Counted from the stretch's first letter, positions 16,782 through 25,395 are shown. The stretch: 64,000 nucleotides of DNA from Adlercreutzia sp. ZJ176 (GCF_011038975.1 NZ_JAAKEC010000005.1:106228-170227), one strand, 5' to 3'. Notes: generated from the sequence alone by a model not told the origin. Numbers and translations: made by a program.

Positions 16782-16810
16782 ATTGTAAGGGCAACCCGCC
16801 ACCTGCGCAA
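16782..16810 (-). promoter_or_regulatory. Promoter for the FMN riboswitch-ribU operon
   Basis: Leftward TTGCGC (16805-16810) and TACAAT (16782-16787) with a 17-bp spacer, placed just upstream of the aptamer. Confidence 0.6.
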
Positions 16811-16818
16811 CCCCGCAC

Positions 16819-17604
16819 CTACAGCGCGATCTCCAGGCCCACAGGGCAGTGGTCGCTGCCGAAGACCTCGCTGTAGATGCTGGCGGTCTCCACGGCGCCC
16901 GCCAGCTCGTCGCTCACGAGGAAGTAGTCGATGCGCCACCCCGCGTTGTTCTGCCGCGCCTTGAAGCGGTAGCTCCACCAGCTGTACGCACCCGTCACGT
17001 CGGGATGCAGCAGGCGGAAGGTGTCGGTGAAGCCCGCGCCCAGAAGCTCGGTGAACTTCCCGCGCTCCTCGTCGGAGAAGCCCGCGTTGCCGCGGTTGGG
17101 GCCGGGGTTCTTCAGGTCGATCTCCTGATGTGCCACGTTGAAGTCGCCGCACATGACCACCGGCTTCGGAGGCGTCGTCGAGCCGTCCGGCAGCGTCCCC
17201 TCCTCGAGGCCCTTGACGAAGTCGCGGAAGGCGTCGTCCCACTCCATGCGATGCGCGATGCGCGCGAGCTCGTTCTGCGCGTTGGGCGTGTACACGTCCA
17301 CGAACCAGAACGCCTCGAACTCGAGCACCACGACGCGCCCCTCCTGGTCGAGGTAGTCGTTGCCCAGGCCGTGCAGGACGCGAAGGGGCTCCTCGCGGCT
17401 GAACACCGCCGTGCCCGAGTAGCCCTTCTTCTCGGCGTAGCTCCAATGCTGGTGGTAGCCCGGCAGGTCGAGCTCCACCTGCCCCGCCTGGCACTTCGTC
17501 TCCTGCAGGGCGAACACGTCGGCGTCAAGCGCGGCGAACGTCTCGAGGAAGTCCTTCTTGAGCACCGCGCGCAACCCGTTGACGTTCCACGATACAAGGC
17601 GCAT
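16819..17604 (-). CDS. xth: Exodeoxyribonuclease III
   Basis: A 261-residue AP endonuclease/3'-5' exonuclease of base-excision repair. Catalytic motifs of the EEP superfamily are all visible: SWNVNGLRA (Asn), LQETKC (metal Glu), DVYTPNAQ, CGDFNVAH (Asp/Asn), SWWSYRFKAR and GSDHCPVGL (Asp/His). Length and motifs match the ExoA/XthA group. Start ATG at 17604. Confidence 0.95.
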   Translation of the reverse strand: MRLVSWNVNGLRAVLKKDFLETFAALDADVFALQETKCQAGQVELDLPGYHQHWSYAEKKGYSGTAVFSREEPLRVLHGLGNDYLDQEGRVVVLEFEAFWFVDVYTPNAQNELARIAHRMEWDDAFRDFVKGLEEGTLPDGSTTPPKPVVMCGDFNVAHQEIDLKNPGPNRGNAGFSDEERGKFTELLGAGFTDTFRLLHPDVTGAYSWWSYRFKARQNNAGWRIDYFLVSDELAGAVETASIYSEVFGSDHCPVGLEIAL

Positions 17605-17618
17605 GTTTTATTTCCTTC

Positions 17619-18089
17619 CTATTTATGATAGGGCTCGCCGCGCGAGATCTTGAAGGCGCGGTAGACCTGCTCGAGCAGCACCACGCGGGCGAGGTTGTGC
17701 GGCAGGGTGATGGGGCCGAACGAGAGCGTCTCGTCGGCGCGCGCGTACACCGCCGCGTCCACGCCATCCGAGCCGCCGATCACGAAGGTGATGTCGCTCG
17801 CGCCGCCGAGCGTCAGCGCATCGAGGCGCGCCGCGAGCTGCTCGCTCGAGCGCTGCCGGCCCTCGATGGCCATGAGCACCATGTGCGAGGAAGGCGCGAT
17901 GGCCGCCAAGATGGCCGCGCCCTCCCGGGCCCGCGCGGCCTCCACGCCGCCCGCGCGCCCAGGGTCGACGTCGGCCACCTCGCGTACCGTCACCTTCGCA
18001 TAGCCCGACAGGCGCTTGAGGTACTCGGCGCAGGCGTCAGCCCAGAAGCGCTCCTTGAGCTTCCCCACCGCCACGACGCTGATTCTCAC
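17619..18089 (-). CDS. rlmH: 23S rRNA (pseudouridine1915-N3)-methyltransferase
   Basis: SPOUT-fold methyltransferase that modifies helix 69 of 23S rRNA. The protein (156 residues, family size) starts VRISVVAVGKLKERFWADAC and contains FVIGGSDGVD, LSFGPITLPHNLARVVLLEQ and YRAFKISRGEPYHK, all diagnostic of RlmH. The start is a GTG at 18089 that overlaps the TGA of the LCP gene (GTGA), giving translational coupling. Confidence 0.96.
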   Translation of the reverse strand: MRISVVAVGKLKERFWADACAEYLKRLSGYAKVTVREVADVDPGRAGGVEAARAREGAAILAAIAPSSHMVLMAIEGRQRSSEQLAARLDALTLGGASDITFVIGGSDGVDAAVYARADETLSFGPITLPHNLARVVLLEQVYRAFKISRGEPYHK

Positions 18090-19657
18090 TGGACGCTGCT
18101 CCAGTCCGCGCCGATGACCACGAGGAAGTCCGTGGTGAACAGGTACTCGTTGTTGTTGAGCACCGCACGGCCCACTCCCAGGGCGTTGACGATCTCCTGA
18201 GCGCGCTCCTGCTGGGAGGCGTCCGCGTAGACGACCACCGTCTCGGCGTAGTCGGCGGCGTCGGCGTTCGCAGCGTCCACGGTGTAGCCGAGCGCCCCGA
18301 TCTTCTCGGCCGCCGCCGCACCCGCGCCGTCGATCTCCGTGCCGTTGCGCACCGACACCGTGCCCGAGCGACGCGGCGTCGTGGTGCCGTCGCCCGAGGC
18401 GCTCGCGCTCCCGCCCGTGCCGGCCGTCGCCATCACCGTGCCCGTGGCCTCGTCGATCACGTCCTCCTCGACAGGCGGCAGGCCCTGCTCCACGCGGCGC
18501 AGCATCTCCTGCCACTCGTCCTCGTCCATGATCTCCCACCAGACGCCGTCGATGTACTCCGAGGTGGTGGGGTTCACACAGCTGTAGAAGTCGGTGGCCA
18601 TGTCCATGCCGCGCATGCTGCTCGCCAGCGAGAGGATCTCCATGAGGCTCATGTCGGTGGTCACGTACTTCGACAGCGTCTCCACCGTCGACACCATGGT
18701 GCTCAGGTCGGAGTCGAGGACCTTGCCCGCGATGGCGCTGATCACCATGCGCTGGTTGGCGGCGCGGTACTCGTCGCCCTTGCCGTATTCGTCGAACGCG
18801 TGCCGCGAGCGGCTCAGGATGAGCGCCTGCTCGCCGTTGAGCGTCTGCAGGCCCGCGTCGAGGTGGCCGCCCGCGTCAGGATCGTTGATCTCGATGGGCA
18901 CTTCGACCTCGATGCCGCCGATCGTATCCACGACCTCGCAGAACCCGTCGAAGTCGATCTCCGCGTAGTGTGCGATGGGCACGCCCGCCAGCTCCGACAC
19001 CACCTCGACCGTGTAGGCCGCGCCGCCGATCGGATACGCCGCGTTGAGCTTCTGCTTACCGTACTCGCCCATGTCGACCATGGTGTCGCGCATGAGCGAG
19101 ATGGCCGTGACCTTCTTCTGCGGCGGGTCGATGCGCATGAGCATGATGGAGTCGGCGCGGTAGACGCCATCGAGCTCGGCGCCGCTCTCGCGCTGCTGCG
19201 ACTTGTCGGTGCCGAGGAGCAGCATGTAGAAGGGCTCGCCCGGCTCCACGTTGTCAAGCGCGTCGAGCGTCTCCTGGGTGACGCCGCTTGAGAGGTTGCC
19301 CTGGATGCTCATCATCTTGGTGAGGGCGTAAGCCGTGGTGCCGAGCACCGCCACGAGCACCACCGCCAAGCACGCGATCAGGATCTTCTTGCGCTTCTTG
19401 CGCTTGCGGTCGCGCGCGTAGTCATGCGTGTAGGAGCTGCGCGCGTAAGGGTTGTTGGGATTGCCGCCCGCGTTCGCGCCCACAGGGCCGGCGGGGATGA
19501 CGGGACTTACCGGGTTGGCAGGGTCGACGGACGCCGCCACGTCCTTCCTGCGACGAGGACCCGGCGAGGCCACCCTTCCCGATCGAGCGGAGGGACGCGA
19601 AGAGCCGCCCGCGTCCCGTCCGCTTCCGTATGAGTTTCTGTCAAACGATTTTGCCAT
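18086..19657 (-). CDS. LytR-CpsA-Psr (LCP) family cell-wall ligase with LytR_C domain
   Basis: 523 residues: a basic, disordered N-terminus, one transmembrane helix after KRKKRKK (IACLAVVLVAVLGTTAY), an extracellular LCP domain (DSIMLMRIDPPQKKVTAISL, then RDTMV, KLNAAY, GGIEVEVP, LNGEQALILSRSRH, RAANQRM) and a C-terminal LytR_C/cell-envelope domain (VSVRNGTEIDG ... LVVIGADW). LCP enzymes attach teichoic acid or capsule glycans from lipid carriers to peptidoglycan, so this is a candidate for anchoring the surface glycan made by the 46979-64000 operon. ATG at 19657 follows CAGGAGCC; the upstream extension to 19699 is not supported. Confidence 0.9.
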   Translation of the reverse strand: MAKSFDRNSYGSGRDAGGSSRPSARSGRVASPGPRRRKDVAASVDPANPVSPVIPAGPVGANAGGNPNNPYARSSYTHDYARDRKRKKRKKILIACLAVVLVAVLGTTAYALTKMMSIQGNLSSGVTQETLDALDNVEPGEPFYMLLLGTDKSQQRESGAELDGVYRADSIMLMRIDPPQKKVTAISLMRDTMVDMGEYGKQKLNAAYPIGGAAYTVEVVSELAGVPIAHYAEIDFDGFCEVVDTIGGIEVEVPIEINDPDAGGHLDAGLQTLNGEQALILSRSRHAFDEYGKGDEYRAANQRMVISAIAGKVLDSDLSTMVSTVETLSKYVTTDMSLMEILSLASSMRGMDMATDFYSCVNPTTSEYIDGVWWEIMDEDEWQEMLRRVEQGLPPVEEDVIDEATGTVMATAGTGGSASASGDGTTTPRRSGTVSVRNGTEIDGAGAAAAEKIGALGYTVDAANADAADYAETVVVYADASQQERAQEIVNALGVGRAVLNNNEYLFTTDFLVVIGADWSSVQ

Positions 19658-19931
19658 CGCCCGGAGGCTCCTGTTCGTGGTCCGTCTGTCATGGCGCACG
19701 TTGCCCGAATTGAAAACATGCGAAACTTTATTTTGAGGGGCGCCACCTTATCTGGCAACTGAGAGCCCCCGTTATGCGGGAAAAGCCACAGGACGATTCC
19801 ATCTAATCCACAAGTTCATCACGAACAGAAGCTCAGGACACGCCCGAGATCAGGCCATACGCGCAGAAGCCTGCCGCAGGCGAGAGGGCTCGACTTGCGC
19901 GAAGGCAACGGCTCGCACCCGGGTCGACACC

Positions 19932-22412
19932 CTACGCGGACACGCCGAGGCGCTTGCACATATAGGCGTTGGCCGCCTTCTCGGCCTCGTCGCAAAGCGG
20001 CGCGAGCGCGCGGGGCGCTTCGCCCGTGCGGGCCGCGTGGCGCTTGAGGGCGCATGCGAGCAGGTAGTCGGCTACCTCGGGGTTCTTCGACAGCAGCGGG
20101 CCGTGCAGATAGGTGCCCACCACGCCGCGGTACAGCACGCCGTCGGCCTTGTCGGCGTCGTTGTTGCCGTGCCCCGCCTGCGACGCCACCTTGCCGAAGC
20201 TGCGCACGCCCGCGCCCAGGTACGTGCGGCCCGCGTGGTTCTCGTATCCCACCACCGGGAGCGTCGCCGCCGGCGAGCGCAGGACGATGTTGTCGATCAG
20301 GCGGTCAGCCGACGTGCCGGGGCGGCGCGTCTCGAGGTTGACCACGCCCAAGCCCGGGACCTCCTCGTCGCCGAGGAGCCACACCTTGCCGAGGATCTGG
20401 TAGCCGCCGCAGATGGCCAAAAGCGCGCCGTCCTCCTCGACGAAGCGCGCGATGTCGTCGCGCAGCGCGAGCAGGCCCTCGCTCGCCAGCTTCTGCTCGC
20501 GGTCGGGGCCGCCGCCCATGAACACCAGGTCAACCTGCGAGAGGTCAACCTGGTCGCCGTGGCGCACGCGCTGCACGCGCACGGGAACGCCGCGCCAGCG
20601 CAGGCGCTGCTCGAGCACCCGCACGTTGCCGCCGTCGCCGTACAGGTTGAGCAGGTCGGGGTACATATGGGCTATCACGAGCTCCGACGTCGCGCCGGCG
20701 GCGGCATGCGCAGCCGCGCTGCCGGCAGGGCCGCCCGACGCCGCAGGCGCCCGCGACGAGCCGCCTTCGCCGCAGCCTTCGCCGCGGGCCGGCCTGTCGC
20801 AGCCGCCCTCGCCTTCGCCCTCGCTGCGATCTTCGTCCTCGCCGCAGCTCTCGCCTTCGCCGCGGCCTGGCCCTTCGCAGCCCCCTTCGCCAGCAGCGCC
20901 GACACGGCGAGCCGAAGAGCCGGCCATCGCGTCGAGGCTCGCCTTCACGCCGGGAAGCGCCGTGTAGTTCGCGATCGCGTACACGCCCGCGTCGGCGGGC
21001 AGCCCCGCCCCGCCGGGCGCGCCGAGCGCGGCGAACACCTCGTCCATGCCCTCGACCAGCTGCGCCTCGACGCCCGCGTACTTCAGGCGCACCTGCAGGT
21101 CGTTGCGGCGGATGCCGCCTGCGAACACCACGCAGTCCCTCTGCGCCACCAGCTCCTCGAAGTCGATGTCCCAGATCCACGAGATGTCGCGCCCGTCGGC
21201 CTCCTTGTCGTTGATGAAAAACGCCACCGCCTTCGGGCGGGCGTCCTGCGCCACGATCTTGAGGTTCTGGTTGAAGCCCGTGGGGTTCTTCGCCAAGTTC
21301 AGCAGCACGCGCCGGCCGCCGACGGCGTACTCCTGCAGGCGCCCGTTCTTCGGGTCGAACGCGTCGATGGCGCGCTGGACGGACGCCGGCTCGCAGCCGA
21401 GCAGGCGCGCGGCCACCGCGACCGCCATCAGGTTGTACACCATGTACGCGCCCGAGAACCCCGCGCTCACGCGGAACGCAGGCGGCCCTTCGGCGTCGGC
21501 CGCGCCAACCCCTGCGCTCCCGGCCGCGCCAGCAGCACGCGCGCCGGCCGCAACCGCCGCCTCAGCACCCCCAGCCGCCTCCGCCCCAGCCGCAGCCGCC
21601 TCCGCGCCATCAGCCCCCGGCCCCGCCAGCTCGAACTCCAGCCCGCTCGCGCCGAGCCGCACGTCACGCGCGGCCCAGTCGAGGGCGGGGCGCGCGAACC
21701 CGCACTGCGGGCAGCGGTACGCGCCGAGCTGCCCGTACTGGCGGAACGCGTACTCGAACATCGACGAGCAGCGCTGGCACATGGTGGCGTCGGACACCAC
21801 GTTCTGCGCGAGCCCCATGGAGGCCTCCACGCCGAACGCCACCGAGCGAGTGCGCTCGCGCCCCGGCAGGGCGGCCGCGCGCTCAGCGATCATGGCGCAC
21901 AGCGGGTCGTCGGCGTTGTACACGAGCACCGTGTCCGGCGAGGTTCCCAGCGCCCCCACGATGCTGTCCTGGATGCGGTCGATCTCGCCGCAGCGGTCGA
22001 GCTGGTCGCGGAACAGGTTCAGCAGCACCACGTAGCGCGCCTGCAGGTGCGGCAGGATCTTCGCCAGCCACAGCTCGTCGCTCTCGAACACGCCCCAGTC
22101 GGCTCCCCTGCTCTGCAGCATCACCGTGGACACGCCCGAGTCGAGGTTGGCGCCCGTGCGGTTGCACACCACGCTGCGCCCCGCGCGCTCGAGCACGTCG
22201 GCTATCAGGTTGGTCACCGTGGTCTTGCCGTTGGTGCCCACCACCACGACCGACCCCTCGCGCAGACGCGGCGCCAGGTGCGCGATCAGCTCCGGGTCGA
22301 CGTACAGCGCGATCTTCCCCGGCGTGTTGGCCGCCGGGCGGTGGAAGACGCTCCTCAGCCCCCACGTGAGCACGGCGCCAACGCCCTTCGCCAAGCCGAA
22401 CTGCATGCCCAT
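19932..22412 (-). CDS. murT-gatD: MurT-GatD fusion: lipid II isoglutaminyl synthase in one chain
   Basis: 826 residues. Residues 1-495 are MurT: Mur-ligase ATP motif GTNGKTT (59-65), a four-cysteine zinc ribbon (C212, C215, C234, C237), and the C-terminal DUF1727 domain with NLAKNPTGFNQ. Residues ~577-826 are GatD: LYGDGGNV, nucleophile C668 in CGGYQILG and H770 in TYLHGP. Together they amidate D-glutamate of lipid II using glutamine. In Staphylococcus and Streptococcus these are two proteins; here they are joined by an ~80-residue Gly/Glu/Ala/Cys-rich linker. MurT also holds an Ala/Gly insertion at ~265-308. I start at ATG 22412 because AGGGG precedes it; a TTG at 22430 is possible. Confidence 0.93.
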   Translation of the reverse strand: MGMQFGLAKGVGAVLTWGLRSVFHRPAANTPGKIALYVDPELIAHLAPRLREGSVVVVGTNGKTTVTNLIADVLERAGRSVVCNRTGANLDSGVSTVMLQSRGADWGVFESDELWLAKILPHLQARYVVLLNLFRDQLDRCGEIDRIQDSIVGALGTSPDTVLVYNADDPLCAMIAERAAALPGRERTRSVAFGVEASMGLAQNVVSDATMCQRCSSMFEYAFRQYGQLGAYRCPQCGFARPALDWAARDVRLGASGLEFELAGPGADGAEAAAAGAEAAGGAEAAVAAGARAAGAAGSAGVGAADAEGPPAFRVSAGFSGAYMVYNLMAVAVAARLLGCEPASVQRAIDAFDPKNGRLQEYAVGGRRVLLNLAKNPTGFNQNLKIVAQDARPKAVAFFINDKEADGRDISWIWDIDFEELVAQRDCVVFAGGIRRNDLQVRLKYAGVEAQLVEGMDEVFAALGAPGGAGLPADAGVYAIANYTALPGVKASLDAMAGSSARRVGAAGEGGCEGPGRGEGESCGEDEDRSEGEGEGGCDRPARGEGCGEGGSSRAPAASGGPAGSAAAHAAAGATSELVIAHMYPDLLNLYGDGGNVRVLEQRLRWRGVPVRVQRVRHGDQVDLSQVDLVFMGGGPDREQKLASEGLLALRDDIARFVEEDGALLAICGGYQILGKVWLLGDEEVPGLGVVNLETRRPGTSADRLIDNIVLRSPAATLPVVGYENHAGRTYLGAGVRSFGKVASQAGHGNNDADKADGVLYRGVVGTYLHGPLLSKNPEVADYLLACALKRHAARTGEAPRALAPLCDEAEKAANAYMCKRLGVSA

Positions 22413-22530
22413 GAACGCCCCTCGATTCAAGCCTCGTACCTACCGCATATCGTTTTAGTATAACCTGACCGGCCGAGAAGCCTTATAATCAACGCGATAT
22501 ACAGATCCATTGCTTGACAGGAACTACCCC

Positions 22531-23823
22531 GTGGATACCAGCCAGATCATCTCAGTCGTCGTATTCGTCGTGGCGCTCGGCCTCATCATCTCAGAGAAGG
22601 TTCACCGCGCGCTCGTAGCCATCGTAGGCGCCGTCGTGCTCATGGCCATAGGCGTCATCCCCTTCGAGACGGCCATCCACCACCTCGACTTCAACACGCT
22701 CGGCGTGCTGTTCGGCATGATGCTGTTCGTGTCGGTGGTGAAGCTCTCGGGCATCTTCGAGTACCTCGCCATCAAATGCGCCCACATCGCGAAGGGCGAC
22801 CCGTGGAAGATCATGATGCTGTTCGTCATCCTCACCGCCGTGCTCTCGGCGTTCTTGGACAACGTGACCACAGTGCTGCTCATCGGCCCCATGACGCTCA
22901 CGCTGTGCAGGCTGCTCAAGGTCGACCCCGTACCGTTCTTCATCACCGAGATCATGGCGTCGAACATCGGCGGCACGGCGACGCTCATCGGCGACCCGCC
23001 CAACATCATGATCGGCTCGGCCGCAGGGTTCGACTTCGCCGACTTCATCATCTACGACGCGCCGGCGGTCGTCATCATCCTGGCCGTGATCATCGTGCTG
23101 TTCTACTTCCTGTACGGCCGCAAGATGAGCGCGGCGCGCAAGAAGAACAGCGGCGACGTGGTGTTCGACGTCATGGGGCTCAACCCGTCCGACTACATCG
23201 AGAACCGCCGCCTGCTGAGGATCTCGGTCGTCATGATCGTGCTCGTGGTGGCGGGCTTCATGTTCCACGGCGCGCTGGGCTGGGAGTCCTCCATCATCGC
23301 GCTGGGCGCGGCGGGGCTGATCCTGCTGATCTCGGGCGAGTCCATCGAGAAGGCGCTGCTGAACGTCGAGTGGACCACGCTGGCGTTCTTCGCGGGCCTG
23401 TTCATCATCGTGGGTGCCATGACCGAGACCGGCGTCATCGAGATGCTGGCCCAGGCGCTCATCGACGTGACCGGCGGCGACGTGTTCCTCACCATGCTCG
23501 TGCTGGTGTTCGCATCGGCCATCGTCTCGAGCTTCTTGGACAACATCCCGTTCGTGGCCACGATGATCCCCATCCTGCTCACCATGGAGTCGTCCGGCAT
23601 GGACGTCATGCCGCTGTGGTGGGCGGTGTCGCTCGGCGCGTGCCTGGGCGGCAACGGCTCGCTCATCGGCGCAAGCGCGAACGTGGTGCTCTCCGACATC
23701 TCGAAGAAGAACGGCTACGAGATCACCTTCGTCCAGTTCTTGAAGGTGGGCTTCCCGCTCATGCTCGTGACCGTGGTCATCGCCGCCGTGTACCTGGTCA
23801 TCCGCTTCCCCGTCGCGGGATAG
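22531..23823 (+). CDS. ArsB/NhaD-superfamily anion or Na+/H+ transporter
   Basis: About 430 residues with 10-12 hydrophobic helices. Two related repeats are seen: SAFLDNVTTVLLIGPMTLTL in the first half and SSFLDNIPFVATMIPI in the second, plus IGGTATLIGDPPNIMIGS and LGGNGSLIGASANVV. These are hallmarks of the ion-transporter superfamily containing ArsB, NhaD and CitM-type carriers. Substrate cannot be told: no ars genes are adjacent. I use the GTG at 22531 because AGGA lies 8 nt upstream; a TTG at 22510 would add seven residues. Confidence 0.83.
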   Translation: MDTSQIISVVVFVVALGLIISEKVHRALVAIVGAVVLMAIGVIPFETAIHHLDFNTLGVLFGMMLFVSVVKLSGIFEYLAIKCAHIAKGDPWKIMMLFVILTAVLSAFLDNVTTVLLIGPMTLTLCRLLKVDPVPFFITEIMASNIGGTATLIGDPPNIMIGSAAGFDFADFIIYDAPAVVIILAVIIVLFYFLYGRKMSAARKKNSGDVVFDVMGLNPSDYIENRRLLRISVVMIVLVVAGFMFHGALGWESSIIALGAAGLILLISGESIEKALLNVEWTTLAFFAGLFIIVGAMTETGVIEMLAQALIDVTGGDVFLTMLVLVFASAIVSSFLDNIPFVATMIPILLTMESSGMDVMPLWWAVSLGACLGGNGSLIGASANVVLSDISKKNGYEITFVQFLKVGFPLMLVTVVIAAVYLVIRFPVAG

Positions 23824-23830
23824 CGCCGGA

Positions 23831-23939
23831 GTGACGTCGGGATAACATCGGGGTGACGTCGGAGAGCAGACCACTACTGGCTCCACGTTGAAGGGCGTAG
23901 CGCTGATGCGGGTTAAGGTAACGTCGGGATGACGTCGGA
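23831..23939. repeat. Cluster of 11-bp units between the transporter and tRNA-Thr
   Basis: Three tandem units at 23831-23863 (GTGACGTCGGG, ATAACATCGGG, GTGACGTCGGA) and two more at 23918-23939 (GTAACGTCGGG, ATGACGTCGGA). Confidence 0.75.
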
Positions 23940-23951
23940 GGCAAAATCCCC

Positions 23952-23980
23952 TTGCGCCGCGATGGCAAGTTCGCTATACT
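23952..23980 (+). promoter_or_regulatory. Promoter of tRNA-Thr
   Basis: TTGCGC (23952-23957) and TATACT (23975-23980), 17-bp spacing, 28 bp before the tRNA. Confidence 0.65.
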
Positions 23981-24008
23981 TTACCATCGATTCTGAAAGA
24001 GGCACCCC

Positions 24009-24084
24009 GCCAACGTGGCTCAGCTGGTAGAGCAACGCACTCGTAATGCGTAGGTCAGCGGTTCGAATCCGCTCGTTGGCTCCA
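24009..24084 (+). tRNA. tRNA-Thr (CGT anticodon)
   Basis: 76 nt with encoded CCA. The acceptor stem is GCCAACG/CGTTGGC, D arm GCTC/GAGC, anticodon stem ACGCA/TGCGT with loop CTCGTAA (CGT at 24042-24044), and T arm AGCGG-TTCGAAT-CCGCT. All stems pair fully. It borders the accessory region that follows and is a plausible integration site, although no duplicated 3' end was found. Confidence 0.97.
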
Positions 24085-24160
24085 GTAAAACCGCAGGTCA
24101 GTCGCTTATCGGCTGGCCTGCTTTGCTTTCTCGCACCAGACGTTTTGGAGAAACAAACTC

Positions 24161-24370
24161 AGAATGCATATCGACGAGCTATATTCCGCAGCGCATAACT
24201 CGTCGATATGCAGGTGCAAGCGTCACAACTTGCTCCATATGCAAAAAAATGACGAGGTACGAACCTCGCCGTTCTGGAACCTTTAGGGCTTGAGTCCTAT
24301 CGGCATCTGCATTGTCTCACATCGGGTTCTAGAAGCTCAAGAGTCGCCATGCAAACAGCCATACAACGAC
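24161..24370 (+). repeat. ~210-bp direct repeat, copy 1
   Basis: From CAGAATGCATATCGACGAG to GCAAACAGCCATACA, matching copy 2 at 26085-26296 over its whole length with scattered differences. It contains a 16-bp inverted repeat (CATATCGACGAGCTAT / ATAACTCGTCGATATG, one mismatch) and, on the minus strand, a terminator hairpin GCGAGGT-TCGT-ACCTCGT followed by CATTTTTTT. A leftward TTGAGC/GACAAT pair about 60 bp before the hairpin could make a ~70-nt RNA. The rest of the gene-free stretch 24085-24647 shows nothing else I can name. Confidence 0.8.
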
Positions 24371-24647
24371 CGCGCAGAATCGCTTCGTTGGGCATTGACT
24401 GGCGCATCGACGCACCCGCAAGGATCTGGTTCGCCTCGCACTTGCCGCCCAGAGCCGCACGCCGCAGGATACCCGACCTGCCTCATCTAGGCAGCGGCCG
24501 TTTCCCATGAGCCGCCTGATCGGCTGGCGAGGCGCTTGTCGTGCCAGCGTCGCGGCATGACCACGACTGCTCTGCGTATCCACATTACTGGCTGTTTCCG
24601 AATGTGGGGCCCCAGGGGAAGTAACCCCGATCATGAGGAGGTCAGAC

Positions 24648-25067
24648 ATGAAGGCGATGCTCATCCCCACGGGAGGCTACCCCAGGGAGATCGAGGTATG
24701 CGGGCTCAAGGGCCTACAGGAGGCCGTGGGCGGCGCGATAGACGCCTGCGGGTGGGTCTTCGACGACGCCCCGACACTCTACGTCAACGACGAGGGCAAG
24801 CTCGCCTGCCCGCCCAACCGCGCCGTGTACGCCACCGAGAGGGAGGCGGGGGCGATTTCCTGGGACGGCTCGACCGTCCGGGAGGGCGACCTCCTGGACA
24901 TCATCTGCGGCGACTTCGTGGCCGTGGGCTTCGACCCCGAGGCCGGGGAGGACAGGGACATAACCGAGGAGGAGGCCGCGCGGGTGGCCGAGCGCTTCGG
25001 GACGCCCGAGTCGGTCATGAGCGGGCTCGCCGAGGCCCTGCGTATCAGGGCCCAGGCGGCGAGGTAG
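24648..25067 (+). CDS. DUF3846-type mobile-element protein
   Basis: 139 residues starting MKAMLIPTGGYPREIEVCGL, then LQEAVGGAIDACGW and LACPPNRAVY. This resembles the DUF3846 family, small proteins common on plasmids, phages and integrative conjugative elements and of unknown function. I use the ATG at 24648, which has GAGGAGG upstream and matches the start of the deleted copy at 25867. A GC-rich 11-bp hairpin (25087-25114) follows. Presence of a second degraded copy 800 bp away supports a mobile or duplicated origin. Confidence 0.6.
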   Translation: MKAMLIPTGGYPREIEVCGLKGLQEAVGGAIDACGWVFDDAPTLYVNDEGKLACPPNRAVYATEREAGAISWDGSTVREGDLLDIICGDFVAVGFDPEAGEDRDITEEEAARVAERFGTPESVMSGLAEALRIRAQAAR

Positions 25068-25086
25068 GGAGGCGGCCCCGGCGGCG

Positions 25087-25114
25087 GGAGGGAGCGCTGC
25101 GCGGCGCTCCCTCC
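25087..25114. terminator. GC-rich hairpin after the DUF3846-type gene
   Basis: GGAGGGAGCGC and GCGCTCCCTCC form an 11-bp perfect stem around TGCGCG. There is no T-tract on either side, so termination is uncertain. Confidence 0.4.
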
Positions 25115-25208
25115 GACCCTCCCGCGCCGAAGGGCGGGCCCTTCGGAATCCCCCCCTCGCGGCCTCCGCGCCGGCTGGGCGCGCGTGCGTCAACGCCCGG
25201 CCGGCGCG

Positions 25209-25217
25209 TGCTAGAAT
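25209..25217 (+). promoter_or_regulatory. Extended -10 promoter for the peptide mRNA of locus 2
   Basis: TGCTAGAAT: TGn followed by TAGAAT. The start would be about 25224, at the first base of the GGCAGTGTCCGCCGAC repeat arm. Confidence 0.5.
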
Positions 25218-25224
25218 TGGGTGC

Positions 25225-25256
25225 GGCAGTGTCCGCCGACGCCTGCGGGTGATGCT
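25225..25256 (+). repeat. Left arm of the inverted repeat shared by the RNA 5' ends of locus 2
   Basis: GGCAGTGTCCGCCGAC (25225-25240) and CGGGTGATGCT (25246-25256) recur inverted at 25471-25486 (14 of 16 identical) and 25432-25442 (11 of 11). Confidence 0.7.
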
Positions 25257-25275
25257 CCGGAGAAAGGAGCTCGCC

Positions 25276-25395
25276 ATGGAGCTGTTGATGTGCCTTGCAG
25301 CTTGCTGCACGATCATGGGATTCGTCCTTGATTGCATCGATAGGAGCCGACGCAGGAGGGAGCGGAGAAAGAGAATGGTGCCCAGGAAGAAGTAA
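25276..25395 (+). CDS. 39-residue membrane peptide, candidate type I toxin
   Basis: ATG at 25276 with AAAGGAG 6 nt upstream. The product is MELLMCLAACCTIMGFVLDC followed by IDRSRRRRERRKRMVPRKK: one hydrophobic segment and an extremely basic tail, the same layout as the peptide at 10615-10749. The TAA stop lies at the edge of a terminator stem. A convergent RNA from 25496-25504 would overlap its 3' end. No named family recognised; too small for standard gene calling. Confidence 0.55.
   Translation: MELLMCLAACCTIMGFVLDCIDRSRRRRERRKRMVPRKK

Noticed and set aside
20037..22463. 808-codon plus-strand frame opposite murT-gatD
   Set aside because: Antisense shadow in GC-rich DNA with no recognisable domain.
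22591..23886. 431-codon minus-strand frame opposite the ArsB/NhaD-type transporter
   Set aside because: His/Asp/Glu-rich shadow; the plus-strand protein has clear transporter repeats.
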